NCBI RefSeq assembly: GCF_014333525.1
Contig: NZ_JACSCX010000011.1
Location: 1-64,000, forward strand
Source of the DNA: Hymenobacter puniceus
GTDB taxonomy: Bacteria > Bacteroidota > Bacteroidia > Cytophagales > Hymenobacteraceae
Reading direction: 5' to 3'
DNA length: 64,000 nt
In this document: positions 1 to 9,787 of the stretch, piece by piece
How positions within the stretch are numbered: the first letter of the stretch is position 1
How the letters are laid out: each line of letters begins with the position of its first letter
The notes under the pieces: model-generated
Databases searched by the model: none
Told to the model about the DNA's origin: nothing
Seen by the model: the letters and a program-made list of their open reading frames with translations, nothing else
Made by a program: the position numbers and the translations under genes

Positions 1-116
1 CGAAAGAAGGCGCGCAGGAAAGCTTACCCATTTGTCATTTCCATCCATTCAAAGAACGTGCGTCCCACCCTTCTGGTGAAACCCGGTGACTCAATGGCTG
101 AGTCGGTGTTGGCCCC

Positions 117-333
117 TTCCGAGCGAAGCGGGCTGCAAAGGTACACAACCTTTTCGAAGTTGCAAGAAAAATCTTGCTGCCTTTTCTCGATCTTCTGTCA
201 GTGTGCTAGCTTCCGGTTGAAGCGGGCTGCAAAGGTACACAAGCTTTTGCAGTCTGCAAGAAAAAGTTTTGCTGTTTTTCCTTGCCTGGTGTTTTCCGTG
301 TCCCCTTCCGGTTGAAGCGGGCTGCAAAGGTAC
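117..333. repeat. 95-bp tandem direct repeat, about 2.3 copies
   Basis: A 28-bp core (AAGCGGGCTGCAAAGGTAC at its right end) occurs at 117-144, 211-238 and 306-333, so the period is 94-95 bp. After the first two cores the similarity continues about 40 bp further (ACACAA, then CTTTT, then TGCAAGAAAAA), so the whole unit is repeated and not only the core. The third copy diverges after GGTAC. Function is unknown; copies may continue to the left of the window. Confidence 0.85.
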
Positions 334-398
334 GTTGCTTGTTGGCTTTTGCAAACAGCTATGCACAAGAAATAAGCTTATAATGATTGTTGACGTGA

Positions 399-407
399 TT
401 ATCCACA
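399..407 (+). promoter_or_regulatory. DnaA-box-like nonamer TTATCCACA
   Basis: This is an exact match to the classical high-affinity DnaA box. A second site at 359-367 (CTATGCACA) differs from TTATNCACA at one position. Two sites beside a tandem repeat are suggestive, but a nonamer also occurs by chance, so an origin role is only an inference. Confidence 0.35.
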
Positions 408-561
408 ACTCTTGACTTTTGCAAATACATTATAGGCAGGATTTTGTGGTGAACTCCGGGCATCAAGAACTTGCTGAAATATGTTATTTGTCAGTTTAAG
501 GCAGAGAATGTGAACGATGCTTTGCTAGCTACTTCTTAAGGTGCTTGGTGCTATGCTCAGG

Positions 562-630
562 ATGTTGAAAGGGCTGCGGGAGCAAGAGATGAGATTTTTT
601 CATCTTTTGCTCCCGCAGCCCTTTCAACAT
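562..630. terminator. 31-bp-arm hairpin, probable bidirectional terminator
   Basis: The arms 562-592 and 600-630 are complementary over 31 bp with one mismatch, around a 7-nt loop. The loop side carries a T run. The hairpin lies just downstream of the minus-strand efflux pump gene, which ends at 663. It is longer than an ordinary terminator and may be a REP-like element used as one. Confidence 0.7.
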
Positions 631-662
631 GCTAGCTACTATTATAGAGTGGGCGAGCGAAC

Positions 663-2234
663 CTAGTGAGCGGCATTAAGGTCAACCTTTTCGCCGGGAC
701 GGGCGCGTTTGATGATGAGCACCAATGGCAGGCATGCCAGGAAGAACAAGCCGATTAACAGGAAGGTCTGGCCGTAAGTGATGATGGCAGTCTGTTTCAT
801 GAGCATTCCTTCGAGGGCGGCGTAGGCTTGCTGCTGGGCCTGGAGTAGGGAAGCGCCTTTAGCCATGAAGCCAGCGGTGAGCCCCTGGACGCGTTGCTGG
901 GTTTCGGGGTCGTAGAGCGAGATGTTGGGCAGTAGGGCCACGCGGTTGTGAAAGGAGGTGCGCTCTATATACGTACCTACCAAGGCCACGCCGAACGAAC
1001 CACCCAGTTGCCGGATCATGCCGGTTAGGCCGGCGGCCTGGCCGGCATCTTTGCCACTGATACCGGATAGCGACATAGTGGTGATGGGCAGGAACAGCAA
1101 GGCCAGTCCGAAACCGCGCAACATCAGGGGCCAGAAGAAGTCACTTTCGCCGGCTAGGGGCGTGATGCGCCGGCTCATCCAGTAGGAGAAGATAAAGAAG
1201 ACACCGAACCCGATGGGCAGCATGAACTTCTGCGGGACACCTTTCTGGATCATCTTACCCACAATAGGCATCATAAAGCCTGAAAGCAAGGCGCCGGGCA
1301 GCAGCAGCAAACCTGTTTGGGCGGCGGTAAAGCCGAGGATGCGCTGGCAGAAAATCGGGAACACGAATACAGAGGCAAACAGCCCGAAGCCAAGAATAAA
1401 CGACAGGAACGCACCTACGGCCAGATTGCGGCTTTTGGTGAGCACGCGCAAATCGACAATAGGCTGTTCGGCGGTTAGCTCGCGCCAGATGAAGCCGACC
1501 ACTCCTATAATAGAGGCGGCGGTGAAGGCCAGAATGTAGGCGCTTTCAAACCACTCTTCCCGCTCTCCCTGTTCCAGCACCAGCTGCAAGGAGCCGACGC
1601 CCAGAATCAGCAGGAAGATGCCGGTCCAGTCGATGTCGCGCAATGGACGAGGAATGGCGTTTTTGATGCGCTCCGGGTCGCGGATGAAGAGCACGGTACA
1701 GAAAGCGGCCACGATGCCCACGGGTACATTGACGTAGAAAATCCAGGGCCAGGAGTAATTATCGACAATGTAGCCGCCGAGCGTGGGGCCGATGGTGGGC
1801 CCGATAATCACGCCCATACCGAATAGTGCCTGCCCGAGGGCAAGCTGTTTAGGCGGAAACGTATCAATAAGGATGGCTTGCGAGGTGGCCATGAGGGCAC
1901 CGCCGCCAATGCCCTGAATAAAGCGAAACGCCACCAGCTCCCAGATGTTGGTGCTTTGTCCGCAGGCCATAGAAGCCAGCGTGAACAGAATAACGGAGAA
2001 GAGGTAGTAGTTGCGCCGGCCAAACTGCTCGGCCAGAAAGCCCGTCATTGGGATGACGATGACGTTGGCAATGCCATAGGAGGCCACCACCCAGCTCACT
2101 TCTTGTTGCGTGGCCGAGAGGTTGCCCATCATCTGCGTCAGGGCTACGTTCACGATGCTGGTATCAATGAGCTCCAGCAGCGTACACAGCACCACCGTCG
2201 CCACGATGATCCATTTGGTTAATCCGGTTTCCAT
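663..2234 (-). CDS. emrB: DHA2-family multidrug efflux MFS transporter (EmrB/QacA type)
   Basis: A 523-residue inner-membrane proton/drug antiporter with about 14 hydrophobic segments, the usual DHA2 length. The first helix carries LIDTSIVNVAL, the family's TM1 signature with a membrane aspartate. The loop after TM2 has FGRRNYYL (MFS motif A), and TM5 has the glycine/proline-rich GMGVIIGPTIGPTLGG antiporter motif C. It is the last gene of a minus-strand set of TolC channel, UspA protein, HlyD adaptor and pump, so it most likely works as a tripartite exporter across both membranes. The gap to the adaptor gene is 71 nt. Substrate cannot be read from sequence. Confidence 0.93.
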   Translation of the reverse strand: METGLTKWIIVATVVLCTLLELIDTSIVNVALTQMMGNLSATQQEVSWVVASYGIANVIVIPMTGFLAEQFGRRNYYLFSVILFTLASMACGQSTNIWELVAFRFIQGIGGGALMATSQAILIDTFPPKQLALGQALFGMGVIIGPTIGPTLGGYIVDNYSWPWIFYVNVPVGIVAAFCTVLFIRDPERIKNAIPRPLRDIDWTGIFLLILGVGSLQLVLEQGEREEWFESAYILAFTAASIIGVVGFIWRELTAEQPIVDLRVLTKSRNLAVGAFLSFILGFGLFASVFVFPIFCQRILGFTAAQTGLLLLPGALLSGFMMPIVGKMIQKGVPQKFMLPIGFGVFFIFSYWMSRRITPLAGESDFFWPLMLRGFGLALLFLPITTMSLSGISGKDAGQAAGLTGMIRQLGGSFGVALVGTYIERTSFHNRVALLPNISLYDPETQQRVQGLTAGFMAKGASLLQAQQQAYAALEGMLMKQTAIITYGQTFLLIGLFFLACLPLVLIIKRARPGEKVDLNAAH

Positions 2235-2305
2235 CTAGTAGTGCTTAGTTGTTGGTGCTTTCGTGCTCAGGCAAAGCAGATTTTCTGCAGCCCAAACCTT
2301 AAAGC

Positions 2306-3418
2306 CTACTTCACCTTCACCGTGGCTACCACGCTCATGCCGGCGCGGAGCGGGTGTTCGGGGTCGGCTTTGTCGAGCACGATCTTGACGGGCACGCGCT
2401 GGGTTACTTTCACGAAGTTGCCGGAGGCGTTGTCGGGAGGCAGCAGGGCGAACCGGGCGCCGGTAGCGGCCGACAGCGACTCGATGTGGCCCTGGAACTC
2501 CTCGTTGGGGTAGGCGTCCACTTCCACGTTCACGGGCTGGCCTACTTTCATGTTTTCCAGCTGGGTTTCCTTGAAGTTGGCGATAATCCAGGTTTGCTCG
2601 GAAGCTACCAGGCCCATCATCTGCTGGCCGGGGCTTACTACCTGGCCAGGCTGCACGCCCTTTTTGCTAACCACCCCATTGCCGGGGGCCGTGATGGTGG
2701 TGTAGCTGAGTTGGAGCTTGGCGTTATCGAGGTCGGCTTGGCGCTGCTTTACTATGGCTTCAGCCACGGCAATCTGCTGGCGGGCGGCGGCTACCTGCTG
2801 CTGGGCCACGCGCACCTGCTGCTGGGCCGTGGAGCGCTGGGCGCTGGTTGATTTCAGGTTGGCCTGCACGGCGTCGTATTCACTCTGCGGGATGATGTCT
2901 TCTTTGCGCAGGAAGGCGCTACGCTTCAGGTCCTTTTCGAGGCGGGAGCGGTTGGCGTCGCTGACGCCAATGGCCGACTGGGCGCTGCTTACGTTGGCCT
3001 GGGCAGTGCCCACGCCAGCCTGCGCCGCTACTACGTTGGCGCGGGCAGCAGCCAACGCAGCTTCAGCGGCATTCACGCGCTGCTGATAATCGGCGGGGTC
3101 GAGGGTCACGAGCACGTCGCCCTTCTTCACGGCCTGGTTGTCCTGCACCTTCACATCTACCACCGGCCCACCAATGCGCGGCAGAATCGGGTACACGTCG
3201 CCTTCCACTTGAGCGTCGTCGGTTTCTTCGTGGCTGAGGCCGAACTGGTATTGCTGCCAGCCGAAGTAGCCGCCAACCAGCAGCACCAGGGCCACGATAA
3301 TGAGAATGATAGGGCGCTTGGAGCGGCCAGCGGGCTGTTCGTCCACGGCGGGCTCGTAGGCGGAAGCAGCGGGGCGGGAAGTAGCTACGGCCGGATCTTG
3401 TTGAACGGGAGTTGCCAT
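2306..3418 (-). CDS. emrA: HlyD/EmrA-family periplasmic adaptor
   Basis: A 370-residue membrane-fusion protein. Residues 1-34 are cytoplasmic, 35-53 form one membrane anchor, and 70-108 are the first half of the lipoyl/barrel-sandwich domain (ending KKGDVLVTLDP). A long Ala/Gln-rich coiled-coil hairpin follows to about residue 230. The second lipoyl half (APGNGVVSKKGVQPGQVV) and a beta-barrel complete the protein. It should bridge the DHA2 pump encoded downstream to the TolC protein encoded upstream. The order adaptor then pump, on one strand, is typical of emrAB operons. Confidence 0.93.
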   Translation of the reverse strand: MATPVQQDPAVATSRPAASAYEPAVDEQPAGRSKRPIILIIVALVLLVGGYFGWQQYQFGLSHEETDDAQVEGDVYPILPRIGGPVVDVKVQDNQAVKKGDVLVTLDPADYQQRVNAAEAALAAARANVVAAQAGVGTAQANVSSAQSAIGVSDANRSRLEKDLKRSAFLRKEDIIPQSEYDAVQANLKSTSAQRSTAQQQVRVAQQQVAAARQQIAVAEAIVKQRQADLDNAKLQLSYTTITAPGNGVVSKKGVQPGQVVSPGQQMMGLVASEQTWIIANFKETQLENMKVGQPVNVEVDAYPNEEFQGHIESLSAATGARFALLPPDNASGNFVKVTQRVPVKIVLDKADPEHPLRAGMSVVATVKVK

Positions 3419-3444
3419 GTCGGAATATGAAGGAGGTTTTTTGA

Positions 3445-3531
3445 AGTTGTTAAGTGTTGGTTGCTGGCTGTCAGTTGCTGGTCGTCAAGCTTCGGGAAAG
3501 CTGACAACCGACAACCAACCGCTGACAACTA
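3445..3531. repeat. Imperfect inverted repeat, word-like type
   Basis: Runs of GTTG/GTTGGTTG words on the left (3445-3480) pair imperfectly with CAAC/CAACC words on the right (about 3499-3531). It fills the gap between the UspA gene and the adaptor gene. It resembles the elements at 3979-4111 and 41545-41640 in design, not in sequence. Confidence 0.6.
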
Positions 3532-3540
3532 CTTGCCTGA

Positions 3541-3972
3541 TCAGGCCGAAGCCCGGTAGGGAGTGGCGGCCGGCGACTTCACCAGCAGCGTGACACAGGC
3601 AGCCGTGCGCACCACGGTTTCGGCGGTGCTGCCCATCAGAAACCGGTTGAGGCCCGTGCGGCCGTGCGCCCCAATAACGATGAGGTCGGCGGGATGCTGC
3701 CGGGCTTCGGCTACTATGGCTTGCGCTACATCGGCAGTGTGCAGGACAGAAGTGCTGACCTGAGCTCCGGCGGCGGCAGCCAACATTTGGTAGTGCGCTA
3801 ACTGCTGAGTTATGGCCAGATCAGGCAGGTTACTTACCACAGGCTGGCGCTCCGATACGTGCAACAGCCGTAACTCGGCACCAGTACCAGCCGCCAATGC
3901 CGCCGCATACGCAACCAGCGGCGCCGTGGCGTCCGAAAAGTCGATTGGGCAAAGAATGGTGGCAATAGTCAT
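3541..3972 (-). CDS. Universal stress protein, UspA family
   Basis: A 143-residue single-domain cytoplasmic protein. It begins with the family's beta1 strand, ILCPIDFSDAT. Near the C-terminus it has GAHGRTGLNRFLMGS, an exact G-2x-G-9x-G-S nucleotide-binding motif, so it is probably of the ATP-binding UspFG class. It sits between the TolC gene and the adaptor gene on the same strand, which suggests stress-linked expression of the pump. The gaps on both sides are filled with inverted repeats, so co-transcription is not certain. Confidence 0.92.
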   Translation of the reverse strand: MTIATILCPIDFSDATAPLVAYAAALAAGTGAELRLLHVSERQPVVSNLPDLAITQQLAHYQMLAAAAGAQVSTSVLHTADVAQAIVAEARQHPADLIVIGAHGRTGLNRFLMGSTAETVVRTAACVTLLVKSPAATPYRASA

Positions 3973-3978
3973 ACGGAA

Positions 3979-4111
3979 AGTAGCTGAGTAGTTGAGTAAC
4001 TGAGTAACTGAGTAGTAGGTAGCGAGTAACTGAGTAGTGGGCTATTGAATACATGAGCAAAGCTCCCTTACTCAGTAACTCAACCAGTCAGTTACTCGCT
4101 ACTCAACTACT
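3979..4111. repeat. Inverted repeat built of GAGTA/ACTGA words
   Basis: Left part 3979-4038 is a run of GAGTAACTGAGTAG-type words. Right part about 4068-4111 (TTACTCAGTAACTC onward) is largely its complement. It spans the gap between the tolC-like and uspA genes and overlaps the last codon of the tolC-like gene (stop at 4107-4109). Confidence 0.7.
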
Positions 4112-5447
4112 TGGCGGGCGCCGTGCCAGCCCAGATTTGCTCGCCGGTGGCGCGTTTAAGCTGATACTGGCCCAACGTGTAGTTGTAGATGGCCTGTAGC
4201 CGCGCCAGCCGGGCCTGCGCCAGCGAGGTTTCCGCGTCCAGTACGTCGAGGTTGGTGCCTACATCGTAGCGGTAGCGGGCTTTGGCACGGGTAAGGGCGT
4301 CGGTGGCCTGCGCAATCTGCAGTTGGGCGTTGTCGTAGCGGGCCGTGCTCGACTGCAGGTTGTTCACCGCCTGCCGCACATCGGCCCGGATCTGCTCCTG
4401 CGTGTCCTGGCTACGAGCCTGCGAGCCGCGAATGTTGGCCAAAGCCTCTACCCGCTGGTTTTTGTTTTTGCCCCCGTCATATATAGGTACCGAAAACTGC
4501 ACCACGCCCACCGAGTTGGGCCGGAACTTGTCGAGGTTGGGCAGGTAGCCGTTTTTGCCCCCCAGCTGCGCCCCTACTCCCAGTGTGGGCGTGTTGGCAC
4601 GCTCAATTAGCTTGAGGTTGAGGTTAGCGGTCTGCTCAGCGTCACGGGCCAGCTTCACTTCCGGGCGATTTTCGGTGGCCTGCGCCAAGGCTTGGTTGAG
4701 GTCAACGGCCGTGGGCTGGTAAGCAAAAGCGCCGCGCACTGGCACATCTACGTACTCGGGCTTGTGCAGTAGGCGGGCTAGCTGCACCTGCTGGTTGCGG
4801 AGCTGGTTTTCGAGGTCGATTTTGGTGTTTTGGGCCTGCGTAATGCGCACGTCGGTGGTCGTCACGTCGAAGCGCGTGCTCACGCCCCCTTCCACCCGCT
4901 TCTCCATTTCACGCTTGTGCTGCTGCAACGAGGCTATCTGGGCGTTCTGCACCTTGATGCTTTCACGCACAAACAGGATGTTGTAGTAAGCCTGCGCGGC
5001 AGAATACGCCAGGTCGCGGCGCGTCACGTTGATCTGGTCAACGGCCGTCAGGCGGCGGCTTTCGGCCAGGTTGTAGGTAGCATCCTTCTTGCCGAAGTCC
5101 AGCAAGCCGTATTGTAGCGTGATGTGGGCGTCGTAGTTGTTGTTAGGCGCCAGCTGAAATGCCGGCGCGTCGGGGCTGAGCTGCACCTGTACGACCGGAT
5201 CGATGCGGGTATAGGTGGCCGTGCCCGTAATCTGGGGCAGAAAGCCGCCGCGGCTTTGCGTGACGCGGCTGGTAGCAGCATTCACTTCTTCTTCCAGCGT
5301 CGTGATGGCCGGATTGGCATCCAGCACCGACCGGATAGTACCATCCAAGGTCAGCGAATCGGACAGCACTTGGGCCTGCGCGGTGCTGGTGGCAGTCAAC
5401 AGCCCTAGCGTTAGGAGTGAAGCAGCAAATTGAGGTCGGGAAAGCAT
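4107..5447 (-). CDS. TolC-family outer-membrane efflux channel
   Basis: A 446-residue protein. I chose the ATG at 5447 over the upstream ATG at 5483 because it directly precedes a good signal peptide (MLSRPQFAASLLTLGLL, cleavage near AQAQ). Two repeats of long helices flank beta-strands, as in the outer-membrane efflux family. Examples are QITGTATYTRIDPVV and YDAHITLQYGLLDFGKK in the first half and SVGVVQFSVPIYDGGKNKNQ in the second. It is the expected outer-membrane partner of the adaptor and pump encoded downstream and is transcribed divergently from a sigma54 activator. Confidence 0.92.
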   Translation of the reverse strand: MLSRPQFAASLLTLGLLTATSTAQAQVLSDSLTLDGTIRSVLDANPAITTLEEEVNAATSRVTQSRGGFLPQITGTATYTRIDPVVQVQLSPDAPAFQLAPNNNYDAHITLQYGLLDFGKKDATYNLAESRRLTAVDQINVTRRDLAYSAAQAYYNILFVRESIKVQNAQIASLQQHKREMEKRVEGGVSTRFDVTTTDVRITQAQNTKIDLENQLRNQQVQLARLLHKPEYVDVPVRGAFAYQPTAVDLNQALAQATENRPEVKLARDAEQTANLNLKLIERANTPTLGVGAQLGGKNGYLPNLDKFRPNSVGVVQFSVPIYDGGKNKNQRVEALANIRGSQARSQDTQEQIRADVRQAVNNLQSSTARYDNAQLQIAQATDALTRAKARYRYDVGTNLDVLDAETSLAQARLARLQAIYNYTLGQYQLKRATGEQIWAGTAPAK

Positions 5448-5599
5448 CGGGTTACAGCTTGTTGATAGGCCGCTCTTACCCAATGCAGTGCCAATTCATT
5501 AAATCTATTTTAATATGACAGAATACCGCCTTCACACGCTTTAAACCCCGATTAAATTTTCCCCACAACTACTAATGCCCACCAAGGCCCATACACTAT

Positions 5600-5640
5600 T
5601 TCCTGTTATATCAGGATTTGCTTAACTTTATTCCTGTTAT
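5600..5640 (+). promoter_or_regulatory. Direct repeat TTCCTGTTAT x2, candidate operator
   Basis: TTCCTGTTAT occurs at 5600-5609 and again at 5631-5640, exactly 31 bp apart (about three helical turns). The first copy overlaps a small inverted repeat, TCCTG (5601-5605) and CAGGA (5612-5616). The site lies just before the sigma54 activator and within the divergent region shared with the TolC gene. It is a plausible binding site for that activator; this is inference. Confidence 0.35.
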
Positions 5641-5654
5641 TTAAGCAAACTCAT

Positions 5655-7742
<2,088 letters not shown>

Positions 7743-7864
7743 GTGTGGCAGTAGGGAAAAGCCGGAGCTATTCTCATTCTGCTTCAGAAACAGTCAGCAG
7801 GAGCTTTAAGGGTAATAAGCAGGAGCTAGCTCCCTTAATTGGCGCTTATGTCCATTCTATAACA

Positions 7865-9433
7865 TCACCGGTATTCTGCTGGAATTGCTGTGATGGGCCT
7901 GATCTGCATGTTGCGGTAATACGCTTCGGCACCTTCCGATTGAAGCTGAATTTTACCGTTGGTCAGCGGCCCCTGCGAGTTATCTGGCTTGGTTTCCCTG
8001 GAATTTTCCAGCACCATCACCACTTCGCCATTGACCACATGAATACTCTTGGCTCCCAGGCAAATAAGCTCAATTGTGTTCCACTGGCCCAACGGCCGCT
8101 CCCGGTTGCTGCCCCGGCGACAACGGCCGGGCTGACCGAGGCCAAACGGTTTAACGGGCGCGGCGGGGTCATAAATCCAGTCAAGCTCGTTGTCTTCTGT
8201 GCGGTAGGCAGCTCGGATGTCCATACCGGGGCCTAAGGCGAAATAATCGCCCATATCCCCTTCCTGAATCTGCATTTCCTGCGAGAGCATCCACACATTC
8301 CAGAAAGCGCCGTGGTTGCCCTTGGCGTGGTACAAAATGCCGTTGTCGCGCTTCGCCGTCAGGCGCGGCTCGTACTTGCGCGTACCCCACCGAAACTCCG
8401 TTTTGAAGTGGTAGTTGCCTAGCTCCTGCTTGGTGCTCAGGCCGCCATAGATTTGTCCGGAAATGTGGAGCACGGGCCTACCGTCTTCCTGCTCGACTTT
8501 GAACACCTGCAGCGGGTCGTTATTTAAGCCAATAGGAGTGCCGTTCATGCCATCTCCGGCCGGGTAGCCCGGCAGGTTGAGGCTGAAGTGCGGTACCCCA
8601 ATGAATTTATCCCACTGTGTTAAGCTCTGGTCGAGCATAGTATTCCACAGGTAAGTGGGAGTTGGGCTTGAAGTCATTACGCGGGTTGAGGTGCCGGCCG
8701 CGTACTGGATGCCCCCCAGCAGGTGCTGCAAAAACAGCGGCTCCCGGTAGCTTTCCTCGGTGTGGCCGCCCGCGGTGTAAAAAGACCGCCCGCCCTGGTA
8801 TCCGTGATACCAGGCAATAGGGTGGCTGCTGCCATGGCTGCCGCCGGAATACGTTCGTTCGTCCAGGTTTGCCAGCACCTGCACTCCCGGATTCAGGTCT
8901 CGGAAGTTGTACCACTCGTCGGTGCGCTGCCACGCATCGGGCAGAGCAGCCGTGGCATCGTGGTTTTTGTTTGTAACCTGGATGGTGGCCTGCTGGATGG
9001 CGGGGTGGTCTTTGAAGTACGCGCCCACTAACCCATTGTACCACGGCCAGCCATACTCAGTGTCGGTGGCGGCGTGGATGCCGACAAACCCATTCCCGGC
9101 GCTGATATACTGTTCAAAGGCCTGCTGCTGCGCGTCGTTGAGCACATCACCCGTTGTGCTCAGAAACACCACCGCCCGGTAGTTGGCCAGATTCGCTGGG
9201 TTGAAATTGGTTGCCACCTTGGTGGTGTCAACTATCAGGTTGTTTTCGGCTCCTAGCTTTTGGAGGGCCGCAACGGCAACCGGAATGGACGCGTGACTGA
9301 AGCCGGCCGTTTTGTAGAAGACCAGGATTTTCGCAGCCGGTTCTGGCTCGGCAGCCGCCTCTTTCTCATTGGAGCAGCTGCAGAAAGGCAGGAAAAGCAG
9401 GAGGCAGAAAATAGTGCGTAGCGTGGTGCCCAT
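7865..9433 (-). CDS. ThuA-DUF1080 fusion lipoprotein
   Basis: A 522-residue exported lipoprotein with lipobox LPFCSC near residue 20. Residues about 33-245 form a ThuA-like (class I amidotransferase-like) domain with KILVFYKTAGFSHASI, GIHAATDTEYGWPWY and GGHTEESY. Residues about 265-515 form a DUF1080/3-keto-disaccharide hydrolase-like beta-sandwich (NYHFKTEFRWG, DNGILYHAKGNHGAFWNVWM). Both families act in sugar metabolism in Bacteroidota and Planctomycetota, so a role in breaking down keto-sugars or disaccharides outside the inner membrane is likely. The exact substrate is unknown. No SusCD-type genes are beside it. Confidence 0.88.
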   Translation of the reverse strand: MGTTLRTIFCLLLFLPFCSCSNEKEAAAEPEPAAKILVFYKTAGFSHASIPVAVAALQKLGAENNLIVDTTKVATNFNPANLANYRAVVFLSTTGDVLNDAQQQAFEQYISAGNGFVGIHAATDTEYGWPWYNGLVGAYFKDHPAIQQATIQVTNKNHDATAALPDAWQRTDEWYNFRDLNPGVQVLANLDERTYSGGSHGSSHPIAWYHGYQGGRSFYTAGGHTEESYREPLFLQHLLGGIQYAAGTSTRVMTSSPTPTYLWNTMLDQSLTQWDKFIGVPHFSLNLPGYPAGDGMNGTPIGLNNDPLQVFKVEQEDGRPVLHISGQIYGGLSTKQELGNYHFKTEFRWGTRKYEPRLTAKRDNGILYHAKGNHGAFWNVWMLSQEMQIQEGDMGDYFALGPGMDIRAAYRTEDNELDWIYDPAAPVKPFGLGQPGRCRRGSNRERPLGQWNTIELICLGAKSIHVVNGEVVMVLENSRETKPDNSQGPLTNGKIQLQSEGAEAYYRNMQIRPITAIPAEYR

Positions 9434-9787
9434 ATCTGTTGTGGTTTAGAGGGTGGCTGGCCGTACAGAATCACAAACGAAGCGGTGCCGCACTGCTGTT
9501 TGCTACTCTCTGCTAGCACGTTATGCAGACACCGCAAGGTATACGCAGGCAGTATACCAGGAGTGGTACTTTCCATTGATTTTCTATTCTGCAGCTTTAT
9601 CTAAATGATAGTTATAAGTGAAAAGCAACTCTACTGAAGCACGCTGGCATTTGTAGAAACGGGGTGCCATAGCCTCAAACTATGGCAGCAAGCCTACAGG
9701 TTGTAGATGCCCCCAACAGCATACGTTCCAGCAAAAAAGGCCATCCTGCTTGCGCAGAATGGCCTTTTTGTTTTCGTACTGACTGCC
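9434..9787. other. Intergenic stretch with serial hairpins
   Basis: No gene is supported. The stretch holds an 8-bp perfect stem, TGCCATAG (9665-9672) and CTATGGCA (9680-9687), a 5-bp stem at 9694-9706, and the terminator at 9734-9769. It could be the 3' end of the M1 peptidase transcript or a small plus-strand RNA. Confidence 0.5.
9734..9769. terminator. Bidirectional Rho-independent terminator
   Basis: AAAAAGGCCAT (9734-9744) pairs perfectly with ATGGCCTTTTT (9759-9769), giving an A run on one side and a T run on the other. It lies just after the stop codon of the minus-strand M1 peptidase gene. Confidence 0.85.

Larger units (their letters stand above)
1..662. other. Gene-free left edge with tandem repeats
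   Basis: I see no convincing gene here. The short open frames consist of repeat sequence. The region holds a tandem repeat of about 95 bp, an exact TTATCCACA site at 399-407, a near match CTATGCACA at 359-367, and a long hairpin at 562-630. It may be the right flank of an origin, an rRNA/tRNA locus or a ribosomal-protein locus cut by the window edge; the sequence alone does not decide which. Confidence 0.6.

Noticed and set aside
1..660. CRISPR array at the left edge
   Set aside because: The repeated unit is 95 bp with homologous 'spacers', so it is a tandem repeat, and there are no cas genes.
5484..5510. Possible sigma54 -24/-12 promoter before the tolC-like gene (minus strand TGGCACTGCATTGGG)
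   Set aside because: TGGCAC is exact, but the following TTG lies one base too close and is followed by G, not C. Too weak to call without a model search.
9660..9710. tRNA-like fold
   Set aside because: The 8-bp stem and neighbours do not give an acceptor/T-arm cloverleaf or a CCA-compatible end.
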